47,557 nucleotides of DNA from Candidatus Gastranaerophilales bacterium. Its GTDB lineage: Bacteria > Cyanobacteriota > Vampirovibrionia > Gastranaerophilales > Gastranaerophilaceae. The position numbers were made by a program, and so were the translations under genes. Positions within the stretch are counted from its first letter, which is position 1. The number at the start of each line of letters is the position of its first letter. The notes under the pieces were generated by a model that did not search any database, was not told where the DNA came from, and saw only the letters and a program-made list of their open reading frames with translations. The stretch is from the NCBI GenBank assembly GCA_944325595.1, contig CALVAQ010000016.1, positions 1 through 47,557 on the forward strand, in the 5' to 3' direction. Shown here one piece after another: positions 16,437 to 25,856 of this stretch.

Positions 16437-18563
16437 ATGAATTTTAAGGTTGAGTATATTAATAAACTGAAAATAACAATAACAACTCTGCTTGTAATTT
16501 TTTTGTGTTTGTTTGCTTATTTTTTCAAAGACTTTTTTAATATTGTCGAAAACAAACTAATAGACTTGAGAAGCTATTTGAGTACGGACGGCGGTTTGTA
16601 CGGCGGAAAATTTGTACATGCTGACAGAGATATAGTTATTGTTTCCGTAAACGACCTTACACAATATGAAGCCGCCCGCTCTTCAGAGCTGAATTTGACC
16701 AGATGGCCTTGGTCAAGAGTTGTCTGGGCAAAACTCATTAATTTTATAGAGAAACAAAATCCAAAAGTTCTTGTTGTTGATTTGAATTTTTCAAATTATG
16801 AGGATATGTCGAGAAACTATACTTCGCCGGATATGGTGCTTGCTGATGCGTTGGGATATTATGACAATATAGTACTTGCGACTGCACTTCGTACTCCGTA
16901 TCGGGAAACGGCAAATTACGATTCTTCCAAGATACTGGATTATTTCTCAAACCCTTATTCTCCGTCATCTGATACTCTCAATATGTATATAGACAACAAA
17001 ACTCTGGATGAAAACATTTCGTACTATGCACACACCCCGATACCGAATATATTTACCAACAGTACAACGATGGGGGTTACAAATCTTGTAACTTCAAGAA
17101 ATAAAGATGAAAATGTCAGGTATTCTCAGCCTGTGTACAAACTTATCAAGGGTAACAAAGAGTATTATCTTCCTTCAATTGCATTAGCAACGCTTATGAA
17201 AAAAGAAGGAATAGGTAAACTTGCAGAAGAAATACCGATTGAAAATAATATACTAAAAGTCGGAAAACACAAAATTCGATTGAATGACAACGGGCAGGTT
17301 CTCATAAACTGGCACGGACACGGTGATGCGTATACTGACATTCCTGTCAATTCTTTACTTTTGAGTATGGTCAGAGGGGTGAATTATTTTGAATATGAAA
17401 ACAAAAAGTTCCCGCTATCATACTTTACTGACAAAATAGTAATAATTACGCAGACACAATCAAGTACGGAAACGCACAATACCCCTGTCGCAAGGGACTT
17501 GACCGATGCACAGATAAAAGCAACTATTATAGACAATTATTTGAATGATTCGGATATTACGAATAAATGCAAAAGACCTTTTTTAAAACATATTACTCCA
17601 TATAAGGGCGTAATTTTGACAGTATGTTTTTGTGCTGCAATCATTTTTGTTATGCTTATTGCTACAAATATACCGCTGGCTTTTGTTAACGGGATTCTTA
17701 TTTGTTTTACATATATTCTTTTGAGTGTTTTGCTTTTCTGTCATCCGAGATTCAGGATAATTCTTGATACGGCGATGCCGATGTATTTTATACTCTGGAC
17801 TTTCCTGATTTCTTTTGTTTTGAAGGCACATCACGAACTTAAAAGGAAAAGAAAAATAGAAAAAATCTTCGGGAACCTTGTCTCTGAAAATGTTCTCAAA
17901 CAGCTGGTTACAAAACCGCACAGGCTAAATTTGAAATCTTCGGTTAAAAAAGTTACCGTAATGTCATGTAATATTTCCAACAATTTGCAAATCTCTGATG
18001 AAATGCCGCCGGAAAAATATGTTGAGCTTATCAACAATGTTTTCAATGAAATAGAGCAGATTATATTCAAATACAACGGAACAATTAACCGTTTTGTCGG
18101 AAATTCTGTTCTTGTCTACTGGGGATATCCCATACACTCAAGAAAGGACAGTGAAAATGCAATCAAAGCAGGTATTGAGATTATTCGAAAAATTGATGAA
18201 TATAATCTCAGTCTGAACAAAATAGACTTTGATGAATACGATGAACAGACTTTTGAAGAAAAAAATCCGGGAAATTACTCTATTGATATAAAAATTGCCA
18301 TTAATACGGGAAATGCGCTCATCGGACAAATCGGTTCGAGCAACGTTTCCGATTTTACCGTACTCGGTACAACGGTTGATATTATTGAAAGAATAGAGAA
18401 TATCTGTACAGAGTTCGGAAAGCAAATTATTGTTACTCAAAACACACTAAGTCAGCTTGACACGCCTATCCCTGCCGAGTATCTCGGACAGGTTCGGCTC
18501 AAAAACAGCGAAGAAAAAGTAAAAATATACGAGCTGAAATTGTATCAGCAAGACACAGACTAG
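16437..18563 (+). CDS. CHASE2 sensor with degenerate class III cyclase domain
   Basis: 708 residues. One N-terminal membrane helix (about 13-34), an extracytoplasmic CHASE2 sensor domain (about 40-385; VVSVNDLTQYE-like VIVSVND, RWPWSR, VLVVDLNF), three clustered membrane helices (about 390-460), then an adenylate/guanylate cyclase domain (about 500-690). The order is that of CHASE2-cyclases of cyanobacteria. Both usual metal-binding aspartates appear replaced: Asn512 in VMSCNIS and Asn556 in FVGNSVLVYWG. The substrate/transition-state Asn is Asp648 (TTVDIIERIE), while Arg652 is kept. It may bind nucleotide without cyclising it, or use unusual chemistry. Predicted leaderless mRNA; rqcH follows by 17 bases. 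Confidence 0.88.
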   Translation: MNFKVEYINKLKITITTLLVIFLCLFAYFFKDFFNIVENKLIDLRSYLSTDGGLYGGKFVHADRDIVIVSVNDLTQYEAARSSELNLTRWPWSRVVWAKLINFIEKQNPKVLVVDLNFSNYEDMSRNYTSPDMVLADALGYYDNIVLATALRTPYRETANYDSSKILDYFSNPYSPSSDTLNMYIDNKTLDENISYYAHTPIPNIFTNSTTMGVTNLVTSRNKDENVRYSQPVYKLIKGNKEYYLPSIALATLMKKEGIGKLAEEIPIENNILKVGKHKIRLNDNGQVLINWHGHGDAYTDIPVNSLLLSMVRGVNYFEYENKKFPLSYFTDKIVIITQTQSSTETHNTPVARDLTDAQIKATIIDNYLNDSDITNKCKRPFLKHITPYKGVILTVCFCAAIIFVMLIATNIPLAFVNGILICFTYILLSVLLFCHPRFRIILDTAMPMYFILWTFLISFVLKAHHELKRKRKIEKIFGNLVSENVLKQLVTKPHRLNLKSSVKKVTVMSCNISNNLQISDEMPPEKYVELINNVFNEIEQIIFKYNGTINRFVGNSVLVYWGYPIHSRKDSENAIKAGIEIIRKIDEYNLSLNKIDFDEYDEQTFEEKNPGNYSIDIKIAINTGNALIGQIGSSNVSDFTVLGTTVDIIERIENICTEFGKQIIVTQNTLSQLDTPIPAEYLGQVRLKNSEEKVKIYELKLYQQDTD

Positions 18564-18579
18564 AACACGGAAAAAAGTA

Positions 18580-20268
18580 ATGCTTCATATAGATTCGCTT
18601 TTGCTTGAAGCTTTTTATAACGAAAACAAAAGTTTTTTTGAAAACGCCAGAGTCCAAAAAATCCAGCAGCCGACAAGGCGGGAGATTGTTTTGCAGCTTC
18701 GAAACAACTCTGAGACAAAAAAACTGTATATAAATATCAACCCGAATTTCTATCATATTTGCTTTTTGACACCATCAGGCGAGCAAAAAAGACACATAGA
18801 AATTCCGAAACAGCCGCCTATGTTCTGTATGCTGCTTCGAAAACATATGGAAGGTGCAAAAATTCTCAGACTCAATAAACCCGAGTTCGAAAGGATTATT
18901 GAACTTACTTTTGAAAATTATAACGAACTCGGAGACAGAATTGAAGAATGCCTGAGCATTGAACTTATGGGCAAGCATAGTAATATTGTGCTTTATAATT
19001 CCGACAACAATATTATTCTCGGATGTGCACACAATATAGGTGCCGAAAAAAGTAAAGAAAGAGAACTTGCAGGAGGCCTTCCGTATATTTACCCCCCTCG
19101 GCGGGACAAAAAGAATCTGAAAAAAACTACTTTTGCCGTTTTTGAAAAAGTTCTAAAAAAATCAAACGATACAACAAAAAAGACAATAAATGCTTCTTTC
19201 TATTCCGTATCACAGTACCTTGTACAGGAAATATGCGAAAACCAGAGAATTAATCCTGAAAAACCGGCAAATGAATTGACAACGGAAGAAATACAAAAAC
19301 TTTTTGTCGCCTTTCACGAGTTTTTTGAAGATGCCGGCGGTCTGCATTTTAGTGTTTCTGCTGATTATGAAAAATATTCCTGTGTGAACTCTCTGGAATA
19401 TACATACAATACCGTGAATGAGCTTATTGATGATTATTTCTCTCACAATATAGAGAAGCAACTGGTGTTTGATTTAAAAAATAAGCTCAGAGAAAAAATT
19501 AATAAAGAGCTAAAGAGACATAAAGCTTCACTCATCAGCCAGAAAAAGCAACTTGAAAAAAAAGATAAAACAGAACAATACAGAATAAAAGGCGACCTTT
19601 TGACAGCAAATTCGTATAAAATAAAATCTTTAGAAAAAGTTGTTGTTTTACAGGATTTTGAGACCGGCAAAGATATAGAAATTGAGCTTGATGAAACAAA
19701 ATCACCTATTGAAAATGCACAGAGATATTATGCGCTGTATAACAAAGGTAAAAAAGCCTTTAAAGTGGCATTGGAAATGTCTGAAAAAACACAAGAAGAA
19801 ATAAACGCTTGCAACCAATGTTTATATGAAACGGATATCTGCAGCAGTTATTCCGAACTGAAAGATATTGCGCAGGAACTTTTGCCTGAGAATATTCCTT
19901 CTAAAAACAAAAAAGACAAAGCAATAAATTTAACAAAAACAGAAATAGACGGACTAACCGTGTATATTGGCAAGAATAACAAACAGAATGATTATTTGTA
20001 TTCAAAAATATCTTCGCCGGAGGACCTGTGGTTCCACGTTTTGAATACACCGGGGTCTCATATTATCGTAAAAAAACAAAACCAGCAGCAATCTTTGAAA
20101 GATGAATCAATACTCAAAATAGCACAGCTTGCAAAAGAATATTCGACAGCTAAAAATTCAGCAAAAGTGCCGGTTGTCTATACTTTGAGAAAATATATAA
20201 AACGTCCGAATAACACAAAATCAGGTTTTGTCGTATACAAAAATGAAACAGAGATTGTTGTTGAATAA
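18580..20268 (+). CDS. rqcH: Ribosome quality control protein RqcH (NFACT family)
   Basis: 562 residues, the size of bacterial RqcH/Rqc2. NFACT-N domain from residue 1 (DSLLLEAFYNE, RVQKIQQPTRREIVLQLR), the Asp-Arg pair Asp119-Arg120 in ELGDRIEECLSIELMGKHSN needed for tailing in characterised homologues, a charged coiled-coil middle (about 295-345), and a C-terminal NFACT-R domain (YIGKNNKQNDYLYSKIS, PEDLWFHVLNTPGSHIIVK). Family role: binds peptidyl-tRNA on split 50S subunits and recruits tRNA-Ala to add alanine tails that mark stalled products for degradation. It probably shares a transcript with the upstream sensor gene. Confidence 0.93.
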   Translation: MLHIDSLLLEAFYNENKSFFENARVQKIQQPTRREIVLQLRNNSETKKLYININPNFYHICFLTPSGEQKRHIEIPKQPPMFCMLLRKHMEGAKILRLNKPEFERIIELTFENYNELGDRIEECLSIELMGKHSNIVLYNSDNNIILGCAHNIGAEKSKERELAGGLPYIYPPRRDKKNLKKTTFAVFEKVLKKSNDTTKKTINASFYSVSQYLVQEICENQRINPEKPANELTTEEIQKLFVAFHEFFEDAGGLHFSVSADYEKYSCVNSLEYTYNTVNELIDDYFSHNIEKQLVFDLKNKLREKINKELKRHKASLISQKKQLEKKDKTEQYRIKGDLLTANSYKIKSLEKVVVLQDFETGKDIEIELDETKSPIENAQRYYALYNKGKKAFKVALEMSEKTQEEINACNQCLYETDICSSYSELKDIAQELLPENIPSKNKKDKAINLTKTEIDGLTVYIGKNNKQNDYLYSKISSPEDLWFHVLNTPGSHIIVKKQNQQQSLKDESILKIAQLAKEYSTAKNSAKVPVVYTLRKYIKRPNNTKSGFVVYKNETEIVVE

Positions 20269-20269
20269 A

Positions 20270-20737
20270 CTATATCTCTCTGTTTACAAAAATTCCCGGA
20301 GCCTGTGCAAAGTTGTGAATAACATTTGCCGCTTCCTCCGGTGAAATTGTTTTTATCACCTGCTTTGTTTCGTTATCCCAGATTTCAATTTTGTTTTCAG
20401 CATTTATCCTGAAATGCAGATTGTCCGCTTCTTCATCATCTGTCTCGTCAGAAACATCATCTTCTTGTGATTCATTAGATTGCTGTTCTTCTTCCTGATT
20501 TTCCTCAGTCTCTTCCTCGTCTTCTTTCTTTGGCTCACCGATAAAAGGCACCATTCCATTAAAAGCGGCATCTTCATCTTTTTTTCCGACTTTTTCTTTT
20601 TTGCCTATACCGTCAACATCGGCAATTTGATTTTCCAGACTCTGTCTGGCTGTTGCATCTGCCTCATTCGCCATTTGAGCGGATGTCAGATTTCTGTTAA
20701 GTCCGAGATTGGACAATGAAAATCCGTCTAAACCCAC
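20270..20737 (-). CDS. Acidic protein with FlaG-like C-terminus
   Basis: 155 residues from a GTG start preceded by GAGG. The N-terminus is MGLDGFSLSN-like, the middle (about 70-105) is a very acidic Glu/Asp-rich linker, and the C-terminal part (108-140) reads HFRINAENKIEIWDN, VIKTISPEEAANVI. That pattern (beta strand, D-x-x-T/K-x-x-V-I-x-x-I-P/S-P-E-E) is the core of the FlaG domain. Whether it serves a flagellum is unclear: no flagellar gene is near. It is convergent with rqcH, with one base between stops. Divergent from 20831. Confidence 0.6.
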   Translation of the reverse strand: MGLDGFSLSNLGLNRNLTSAQMANEADATARQSLENQIADVDGIGKKEKVGKKDEDAAFNGMVPFIGEPKKEDEEETEENQEEEQQSNESQEDDVSDETDDEEADNLHFRINAENKIEIWDNETKQVIKTISPEEAANVIHNFAQAPGIFVNREI

Positions 20738-20830
20738 AAAGACCTCTTTTTGTTTGCTTAATTACCTGTTCATATGTTATTATAATACATATTTTTGTTA
20801 ATATAAACAAGGTTACGGAGTTTTGGGATA

Positions 20831-21589
20831 ATGCCAAAAAACTATTTGGACAGTCTGACAAATACTGTTTTGTCTGCACCGTTATGGATTCAGGAAGTCG
20901 TTTTTCTGGATATAAAAAAGCATCTTGAAGAAAATATTCCGGGTTCTACGGATGAAAGAAATGCTCATGAGGTTTATCCTGTTTTCATTCCCGAGGCAAC
21001 TTTTAAAGGCAAAAAAGAACTGGAAACTCATGACCATAACCTTGATTTTAATATTTACCGGTTGTTGAAGGATATTATTGAGGGCAAAAGAATTGTTGAT
21101 ATTACTTTGAACAATTTTTGGACACTTGAACAAACCTCGACGTATCTTGCATTTTGTATAAAAAATGAATTCGTAAAAAATCCTGAAAACTCTGTAATCA
21201 GTGCAAGCATTTTTTATCTCGGAAACGAAATCCGGCTTGGTGAATACGTAAAGAGACTCAATAAAATTAACGTGGAAGAGCTTGATGATGTTCTTCGAAA
21301 ACAAAAGACGCACAATGAAGAACACCCTGACAAAAAAATAAAAATCGGCGAAATTCTGATTGATATGGAGTTTGTCGCAAATAATGATATAAACAAAATT
21401 ATAAACATGAAAGAAGAAGCAAAGAAGAGATATATAGTTCCGTCAACGTCTGCTCCTGCACAAAACACACCGCCAGAACAAAGCAATGACTTGCAGCAGA
21501 CAATAGACAAACTGACAAAAGAGAACAATCTTTTAAAAGATAAACTCAGAGCAATTTTTAATATACAGAACAAAAACAAACCGCAATGA
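20831..21589 (+). CDS. Unknown protein with MshEN-like segment and coiled coil
   Basis: 252 residues. Central segment around 135-200 (IRLGEYVKRLNKINVEELDDVL and IKIGEILIDMEFVANNDI) resembles the duplicated LG-x-x-L...I...L...Q units of MshEN/GspE N-terminal domains, which bind cyclic di-GMP or partner proteins. The C-terminus has a proline-rich linker and a short coiled coil (DLQQTIDKLTKENNLLKDKL, about 221-240). No ATPase domain is present, so it may be an adaptor or regulator. Its ATGA overlap with the asparaginase gene (stop 21589, next start 21586) means coupled translation. Match to MshEN is by eye only. Confidence 0.6.
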   Translation: MPKNYLDSLTNTVLSAPLWIQEVVFLDIKKHLEENIPGSTDERNAHEVYPVFIPEATFKGKKELETHDHNLDFNIYRLLKDIIEGKRIVDITLNNFWTLEQTSTYLAFCIKNEFVKNPENSVISASIFYLGNEIRLGEYVKRLNKINVEELDDVLRKQKTHNEEHPDKKIKIGEILIDMEFVANNDINKIINMKEEAKKRYIVPSTSAPAQNTPPEQSNDLQQTIDKLTKENNLLKDKLRAIFNIQNKNKPQ

Positions 21590-22587
21590 TTTCAAATTTG
21601 AAAGTAAAATGTCTTGTACAGGAAAAAAGAAGCAGACTCTTAGAACTTGAATTCTACGGGTATGTTGTATACTGCGGCAAAGATAAAAAAATCAAAACAT
21701 ATGGCGATACACAGAATCATCTTTTCTTTCACCGTTCCTGTTCAAAACCGCTGCAGGCAAGTTTGATATGTGATTATAACACCAAAGACTTTTTTAATCT
21801 TACGGATGAAGAAATTGCCGTATGCTGTGCATCTCATGTGGGAGAACAGGTGCATACGGAGCTGGTAAAAAGTATTTTAAAAAAAGCAAATCTTTCGCAG
21901 AATGATTTGCAATGCCCTCCAATTGAGCCGTTGAGCGAAGCAGAAAAGAATAGGTTGTCGGAATATTCAAAACTTCACAATAACTGTTCAGGCAAACACG
22001 CTCTTATGCTTGCAATATGCGTTCAAAACGGCTGGGACACAAAGACTTATCTTGAAAAAAATCATCCGCTTCAGATTGCAATATATAATAAAATAAAACA
22101 ACTGTGTGAAGCACAATATGATATGCCGTATACCCCTGACGGCTGCACAGCACCTAATTGGGCGACAACACTTGAAGACTTTGCTGTTGGTTTTCAGAAC
22201 TTATTTTGCGATTCAAAATACAAAGTCATTCAAACTTCATTCATGAAAAATCCTTATATTTCCGGAGGAGTCGGAAGGCTGGATACACAAATTATGCAAA
22301 TGAACAAAAAACTAGCCGCAAAGGTGGGTGCCGGCGGTTTGTGCTATGTTGTGAATACAGAGACACAAGAGGTTTTGGGCTTCAAGATTACCGATGCAAA
22401 CATGCAGGCAAGAAGCATTGCTGTCATAGAAACACTTATAAAAATCGGCTGGCTTAATACAAATTCCATAAACAAAAATCTCCTCGATGACTCGCTAAAT
22501 AATATTGTAAAAACCGAAACAGGGGAAAATGTCGGCAGCTATTTTCTTGAAGGTGCCTATGAAAACTGGCTTAGCCGAATGTTTTAA
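21586..22587 (+). CDS. L-asparaginase II family protein
   Basis: 333 residues. Motifs of the asparaginase II (pfam06089) family are clear: HRSCSKPLQASL, CCASHVGEQVHTELV, LHNNCSGKHALMLAICVQNGW, and PDGCTAPNWATTLEDFAVGF. The family is thought to hydrolyse asparagine to aspartate and ammonia in the cytoplasm and differs from classical type I/II asparaginases. The start overlaps the preceding gene by four bases (ATGA). Its 3' end overlaps the convergent gene at 22571 by 17 bases. Confidence 0.85.
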   Translation: MISNLKVKCLVQEKRSRLLELEFYGYVVYCGKDKKIKTYGDTQNHLFFHRSCSKPLQASLICDYNTKDFFNLTDEEIAVCCASHVGEQVHTELVKSILKKANLSQNDLQCPPIEPLSEAEKNRLSEYSKLHNNCSGKHALMLAICVQNGWDTKTYLEKNHPLQIAIYNKIKQLCEAQYDMPYTPDGCTAPNWATTLEDFAVGFQNLFCDSKYKVIQTSFMKNPYISGGVGRLDTQIMQMNKKLAAKVGAGGLCYVVNTETQEVLGFKITDANMQARSIAVIETLIKIGWLNTNSINKNLLDDSLNNIVKTETGENVGSYFLEGAYENWLSRMF

Positions 22588-23242
22588 AGGTTTCTTCAAT
22601 GTTTTTATCGATAACCTTTTTAACGGAATCCATTTCATTTTCAATGGCCTGCTGTTCTGTTGAAAGCTGCTGAATACGCATATCAAACTGTTTGTCTTTT
22701 CTTTGCAGACTTTCGACTTTAGCATCGTATTCCGCATTCGCCATTTCATAATCACCGGAATCAACACCCTGATAGATAAAGGATGAACCTTCTATTGTTT
22801 CATCCGTCCATCCGTCGGCTGTGAGTTTTTGGATTGTCCAGTTTCCGGATTTCAGGTTGTTCTCAAAGTAATCAGCCTGTCCGCAGTACGGTTCTATTGC
22901 ATAATCTTTGACTGTTTTGTCCTCCGGCATGGGGTCGGGCAATTCTGTTACAACAATACGTCCGTATGAGTCTTTTACCTGCATACCGAGACCGCCGTCT
23001 TCTTTTGAACGGGTAACAAGCTGGTAAGATAAACGCTCCATATCTTCTGTTGCAGATCCGCCGCCATCGGGTGAATAATAAAGATGCTGGATGTTCATTC
23101 CGTTGCTCCACAAAAGAGCTTCATCATCAAGCTGCTGTGCAAGAAGCATTTTTGCCTGTGTTGTCTGCTGAATTTCAAACTCCAGGTTGTTTTTTCTTGC
23201 TGTCAGGCATAAATATCTGGCTTGTGATGCGGACATTCCCAT
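22571..23242 (-). CDS. Coiled-coil protein with MGMSASQAR start, unknown
   Basis: 223 residues. The N-terminus MGMSASQARYLCLTARKNN is followed by a helical stretch to about 45, a middle rich in Gly/Asp/Tyr, and a C-terminal coiled coil (about 172-215: KVESLQRKDKQFDMRIQQLS). From memory, proteins with this start and tail occur repeatedly in Gastranaerophilales genomes, but no function is known to me; the two-helical-ends layout recalls filament or appendage proteins. Strong ribosome binding site AAGGAG. It overlaps the 3' end of the asparaginase gene by 17 bases. Confidence 0.7.
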   Translation of the reverse strand: MGMSASQARYLCLTARKNNLEFEIQQTTQAKMLLAQQLDDEALLWSNGMNIQHLYYSPDGGGSATEDMERLSYQLVTRSKEDGGLGMQVKDSYGRIVVTELPDPMPEDKTVKDYAIEPYCGQADYFENNLKSGNWTIQKLTADGWTDETIEGSSFIYQGVDSGDYEMANAEYDAKVESLQRKDKQFDMRIQQLSTEQQAIENEMDSVKKVIDKNIEETFKTFG

Positions 23243-23458
23243 AATCTGATACTCCTTTTTACATAGAACTTATCGACAATATTTCTTTATTTCTTTAGAG
23301 TTTTGCAAAAAGTTTTAACAAATATTTACATTTAGGCATAAATATTTGCAAGTAATAAACACTAACTTTTTTTTAGATTATAATTATTTGTATAAAAGAG
23401 ACAAAAATTAGTATCTGCCTTGCTAAAACGGGCAAATATCGGATAATATGGGAGAAGT

Positions 23459-24922
23459 ATGGAAGAATTAATAAAACAAACGGCATCACAACAGAGAAAA
23501 GCTCTTTTGAATAAAGAAGTTTCGGCAGTAGAGCTGATAAATGAAGAGTACAAAAGAATTGAAAATATTGATGCTCAAATTGGAGCATTCAACTCATTGT
23601 GCAAAGAGCAGGCTCTGGAAACAGCCAAAAAAGTTGATGAAAAAATAGCAAAAGGAGAGGCTTTGCCGCCTCTTGCCGGTATTCCGCTTGCTCTAAAAGA
23701 TAATATAAATTTAAAAGGAACAAAAACAACTGCATCAAGCAAAATTTTGGAGAATTTTGTTTCTCCTTATGATGCAACCGTTTCTTTGAAACTTAAGGAA
23801 AATTTGATACCGGTCCTCGGTAAAGTTAACCTTGATGAATTTGCAATGGGCTCTTCTACGGAAAATTCCGCTTTTAAAATTACAAGAAACCCCTGGGATA
23901 CAAACAAAGTACCGGGCGGAAGCTCAGGCGGTTCTGCTGCATCTGTTTCCGGATTTGAAGCAACTCTTGCGCTCGGCTCCGACACCGGCGGAAGTATCAG
24001 ATTGCCGGCAAGTTTTTGCGGTATTGTCGGAGTAAAACCGACATACGGAAGGGTATCAAGATACGGACTTATCGCTTTTGCTTCGTCTCTGGATCAGATA
24101 GGTCCATTTGCAAGATGTGTTGAGGATGCTGCTTTGCTGTTAGAAGCAATAAGCGGCTATGACAAACATGATTCAACATCTTTGAATCTTCCCGTCCCTG
24201 CTTATTCAAAAGCACTGACAAAGGATATTAAAGGTTCAAAAGTCGGAGTAATTAAAGAACTTTTGGCTCAGGGTGTTGCTCCTGATGTAAAAAATGCCGT
24301 TGAAGCCGCAATACAAAAGTATAAAGACCTCGGAGCGGAAATTGTGGAAATTTCTCTTCCTCTGCTCGAACATTCAATCGGTGTTTACTATATCCTTGCA
24401 ACGGCAGAAGCAAGTTCAAACCTTGCAAGATATGACGGAGTAAAATACGGCTATCGTACACAAGAAGCCAAAAATCTTCTTGAAATGTATACAAAGACAA
24501 GAGCAGAAGGCTTTGGCGACGAAGTTAAAAGAAGAATAATGCTTGGAACCTATGCACTGAGTGCAGGTTATTATGATGCATATTACAAAAAAGCACAGCA
24601 AATCAGGAGACTCATCAAAGAAGACTTTGACAGAGCCTTTGAAAAAGTTGATATTCTCGTTTCACCGACTTGTCCGAATACAGCTTTTGAAATAGGCTCA
24701 AAAATTTCTGATCCGTTGAGTATGTATCTTACAGATATCGGAACAATCAGCGCAAACCTTGCCGGTATACCCGGAATGAGTCTGCCCTGCGGACATGATG
24801 CTGACGGAATGCCAATCGGTCTTCAAATTCTGGCACCTGCTTTGGGTGAAGAAAAAATGCTCAATATGGCTTATGCTTTTGAGCAGGCAACAGATTTTCA
24901 CAAAAAACAACCTCGGATATAA
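23459..24922 (+). CDS. gatA: Glutamyl/aspartyl-tRNA amidotransferase subunit A
   Basis: 487 residues, standard length. GatA releases ammonia from glutamine for GatB, which converts Glu-tRNA-Gln (and Asp-tRNA-Asn) to the amide form. The amidase Ser-cisSer-Lys triad is present: Lys80 in PLALKDN, Ser155 in [10 protein letters not shown] and Ser179 in [12 protein letters not shown]. Start ATG with GGGAGAAG upstream. gatB and gatC are not in this window. The next gene begins 31 bases after the stop and could be co-transcribed. Confidence 0.97.
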   Translation: MEELIKQTASQQRKALLNKEVSAVELINEEYKRIENIDAQIGAFNSLCKEQALETAKKVDEKIAKGEALPPLAGIPLALKDNINLKGTKTTASSKILENFVSPYDATVSLKLKENLIPVLGKVNLDEFAMGSSTENSAFKITRNPWDTNKVPGGSSGGSAASVSGFEATLALGSDTGGSIRLPASFCGIVGVKPTYGRVSRYGLIAFASSLDQIGPFARCVEDAALLLEAISGYDKHDSTSLNLPVPAYSKALTKDIKGSKVGVIKELLAQGVAPDVKNAVEAAIQKYKDLGAEIVEISLPLLEHSIGVYYILATAEASSNLARYDGVKYGYRTQEAKNLLEMYTKTRAEGFGDEVKRRIMLGTYALSAGYYDAYYKKAQQIRRLIKEDFDRAFEKVDILVSPTCPNTAFEIGSKISDPLSMYLTDIGTISANLAGIPGMSLPCGHDADGMPIGLQILAPALGEEKMLNMAYAFEQATDFHKKQPRI

Positions 24923-24953
24923 TAGAATTACAGAAGGAATAATTGGAGTAAAA

Positions 24954-25799
24954 ATGAAAAAATTATTTGTTATTTTAGGTCTATCGCTGGTTTTGGGTTC
25001 AGCATTCGCAAACATGGCTCAGGCTTATTCAACTGAAGGTGCAATGTATTACAATGAAGGTCTGGATTTTTATTCAAGAGGTGAATACTCAAAAGCTATT
25101 CAGTCTTTCAAAACAGCTATTGAAAAAGATCCTGATTTTGTAGATGCATATTACAATTTAGGTTCATTGTTTGAATTTTTGAAAAGCAATCAATCCGCAA
25201 TTGCCTGCTTTTCAAAGATAAACCAGCTTGATCCTACTGATACTGAAACAATAGTAAAACTTGCAGAACTTTACTATAAAGTTGGCAATTATGAAAGAGC
25301 AATGTTTTATGCCACTAAAATAAAAGACTCGGATGCTCTTTATAGTGAAGCAAAAACACTGCAGAATGAAATTCTTGCAGCACAACAAAAACAAACAGCA
25401 AAAACCGCTCTTTCAACTACAAACAAAGCTGTTGAAGCTAACAAAAAAATCATAGACAAATTCTCTGGACCTACAGGTCTTGCGGTAAATTCGCAGGGTG
25501 TTTTGTTCGTTGCAAGCTATACAGACAACAGTATTTATAAGGTTATGCCAAACGGAGATTCTCAGCTTTATACAAAAAGCAATCTTCTTGGCGGTCCGAT
25601 AGGTCTTGCTTTTGATTCAATGGACAACCTCTACGTTGCTAATTACGCAAAAAACAATATTCTCAAAATAAACAAAGCCGGTCAGATATACACATTTATG
25701 TCAAACGTTACAAACCCTTATTATCTGACAATTAAAGGCAATAATCTGTATATTTCCGAACAAGGAAATAATACAGTAATCAGATATAAATTATATTAA
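24954..25799 (+). CDS. Secreted TPR plus beta-propeller-like protein
   Basis: 281 residues from ATG 24954 (GGAGT upstream). Signal peptide MKKLFVILGLSLVLGSAFANMAQA, then about three TPR units (MYYNEGLDFYSRGEYSKAIQ, DAYYNLGSLFEFLKSNQSAI, VKLAELYYKVGNYERAM). A linker leads to a C-terminal NHL/SMP30-like region with repeats GPTGLAVNSQGVLFVASYTD, GPIGLAFDSMDNLYVANY and NPYYLTIKGNNLYISEQGNN. Only about three blades fit, too few for a closed propeller on its own, so it may oligomerise or be a short form. Probably periplasmic; role unknown. Followed by a good terminator. Confidence 0.85.
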   Translation: MKKLFVILGLSLVLGSAFANMAQAYSTEGAMYYNEGLDFYSRGEYSKAIQSFKTAIEKDPDFVDAYYNLGSLFEFLKSNQSAIACFSKINQLDPTDTETIVKLAELYYKVGNYERAMFYATKIKDSDALYSEAKTLQNEILAAQQKQTAKTALSTTNKAVEANKKIIDKFSGPTGLAVNSQGVLFVASYTDNSIYKVMPNGDSQLYTKSNLLGGPIGLAFDSMDNLYVANYAKNNILKINKAGQIYTFMSNVTNPYYLTIKGNNLYISEQGNNTVIRYKLY

Positions 25800-25824
25800 T
25801 AATTAGCAGATGTTGCATTTTAAA

Positions 25825-25856
25825 ATAAAAGGATGAAAATTGTTTCATCCTTTTAT
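25825..25856 (+). terminator. Terminator after the TPR/propeller gene
   Basis: Stem ATAAAAGGATGAAA / TTTCATCCTTTTAT with loop ATTG, then a T-run. Confidence 0.85.

Noticed and set aside
24795..24953. Longer start for the TPR/propeller protein
   Set aside because: It overlaps gatA in another frame; ATG 24954 has a ribosome binding site and starts a clean signal peptide.
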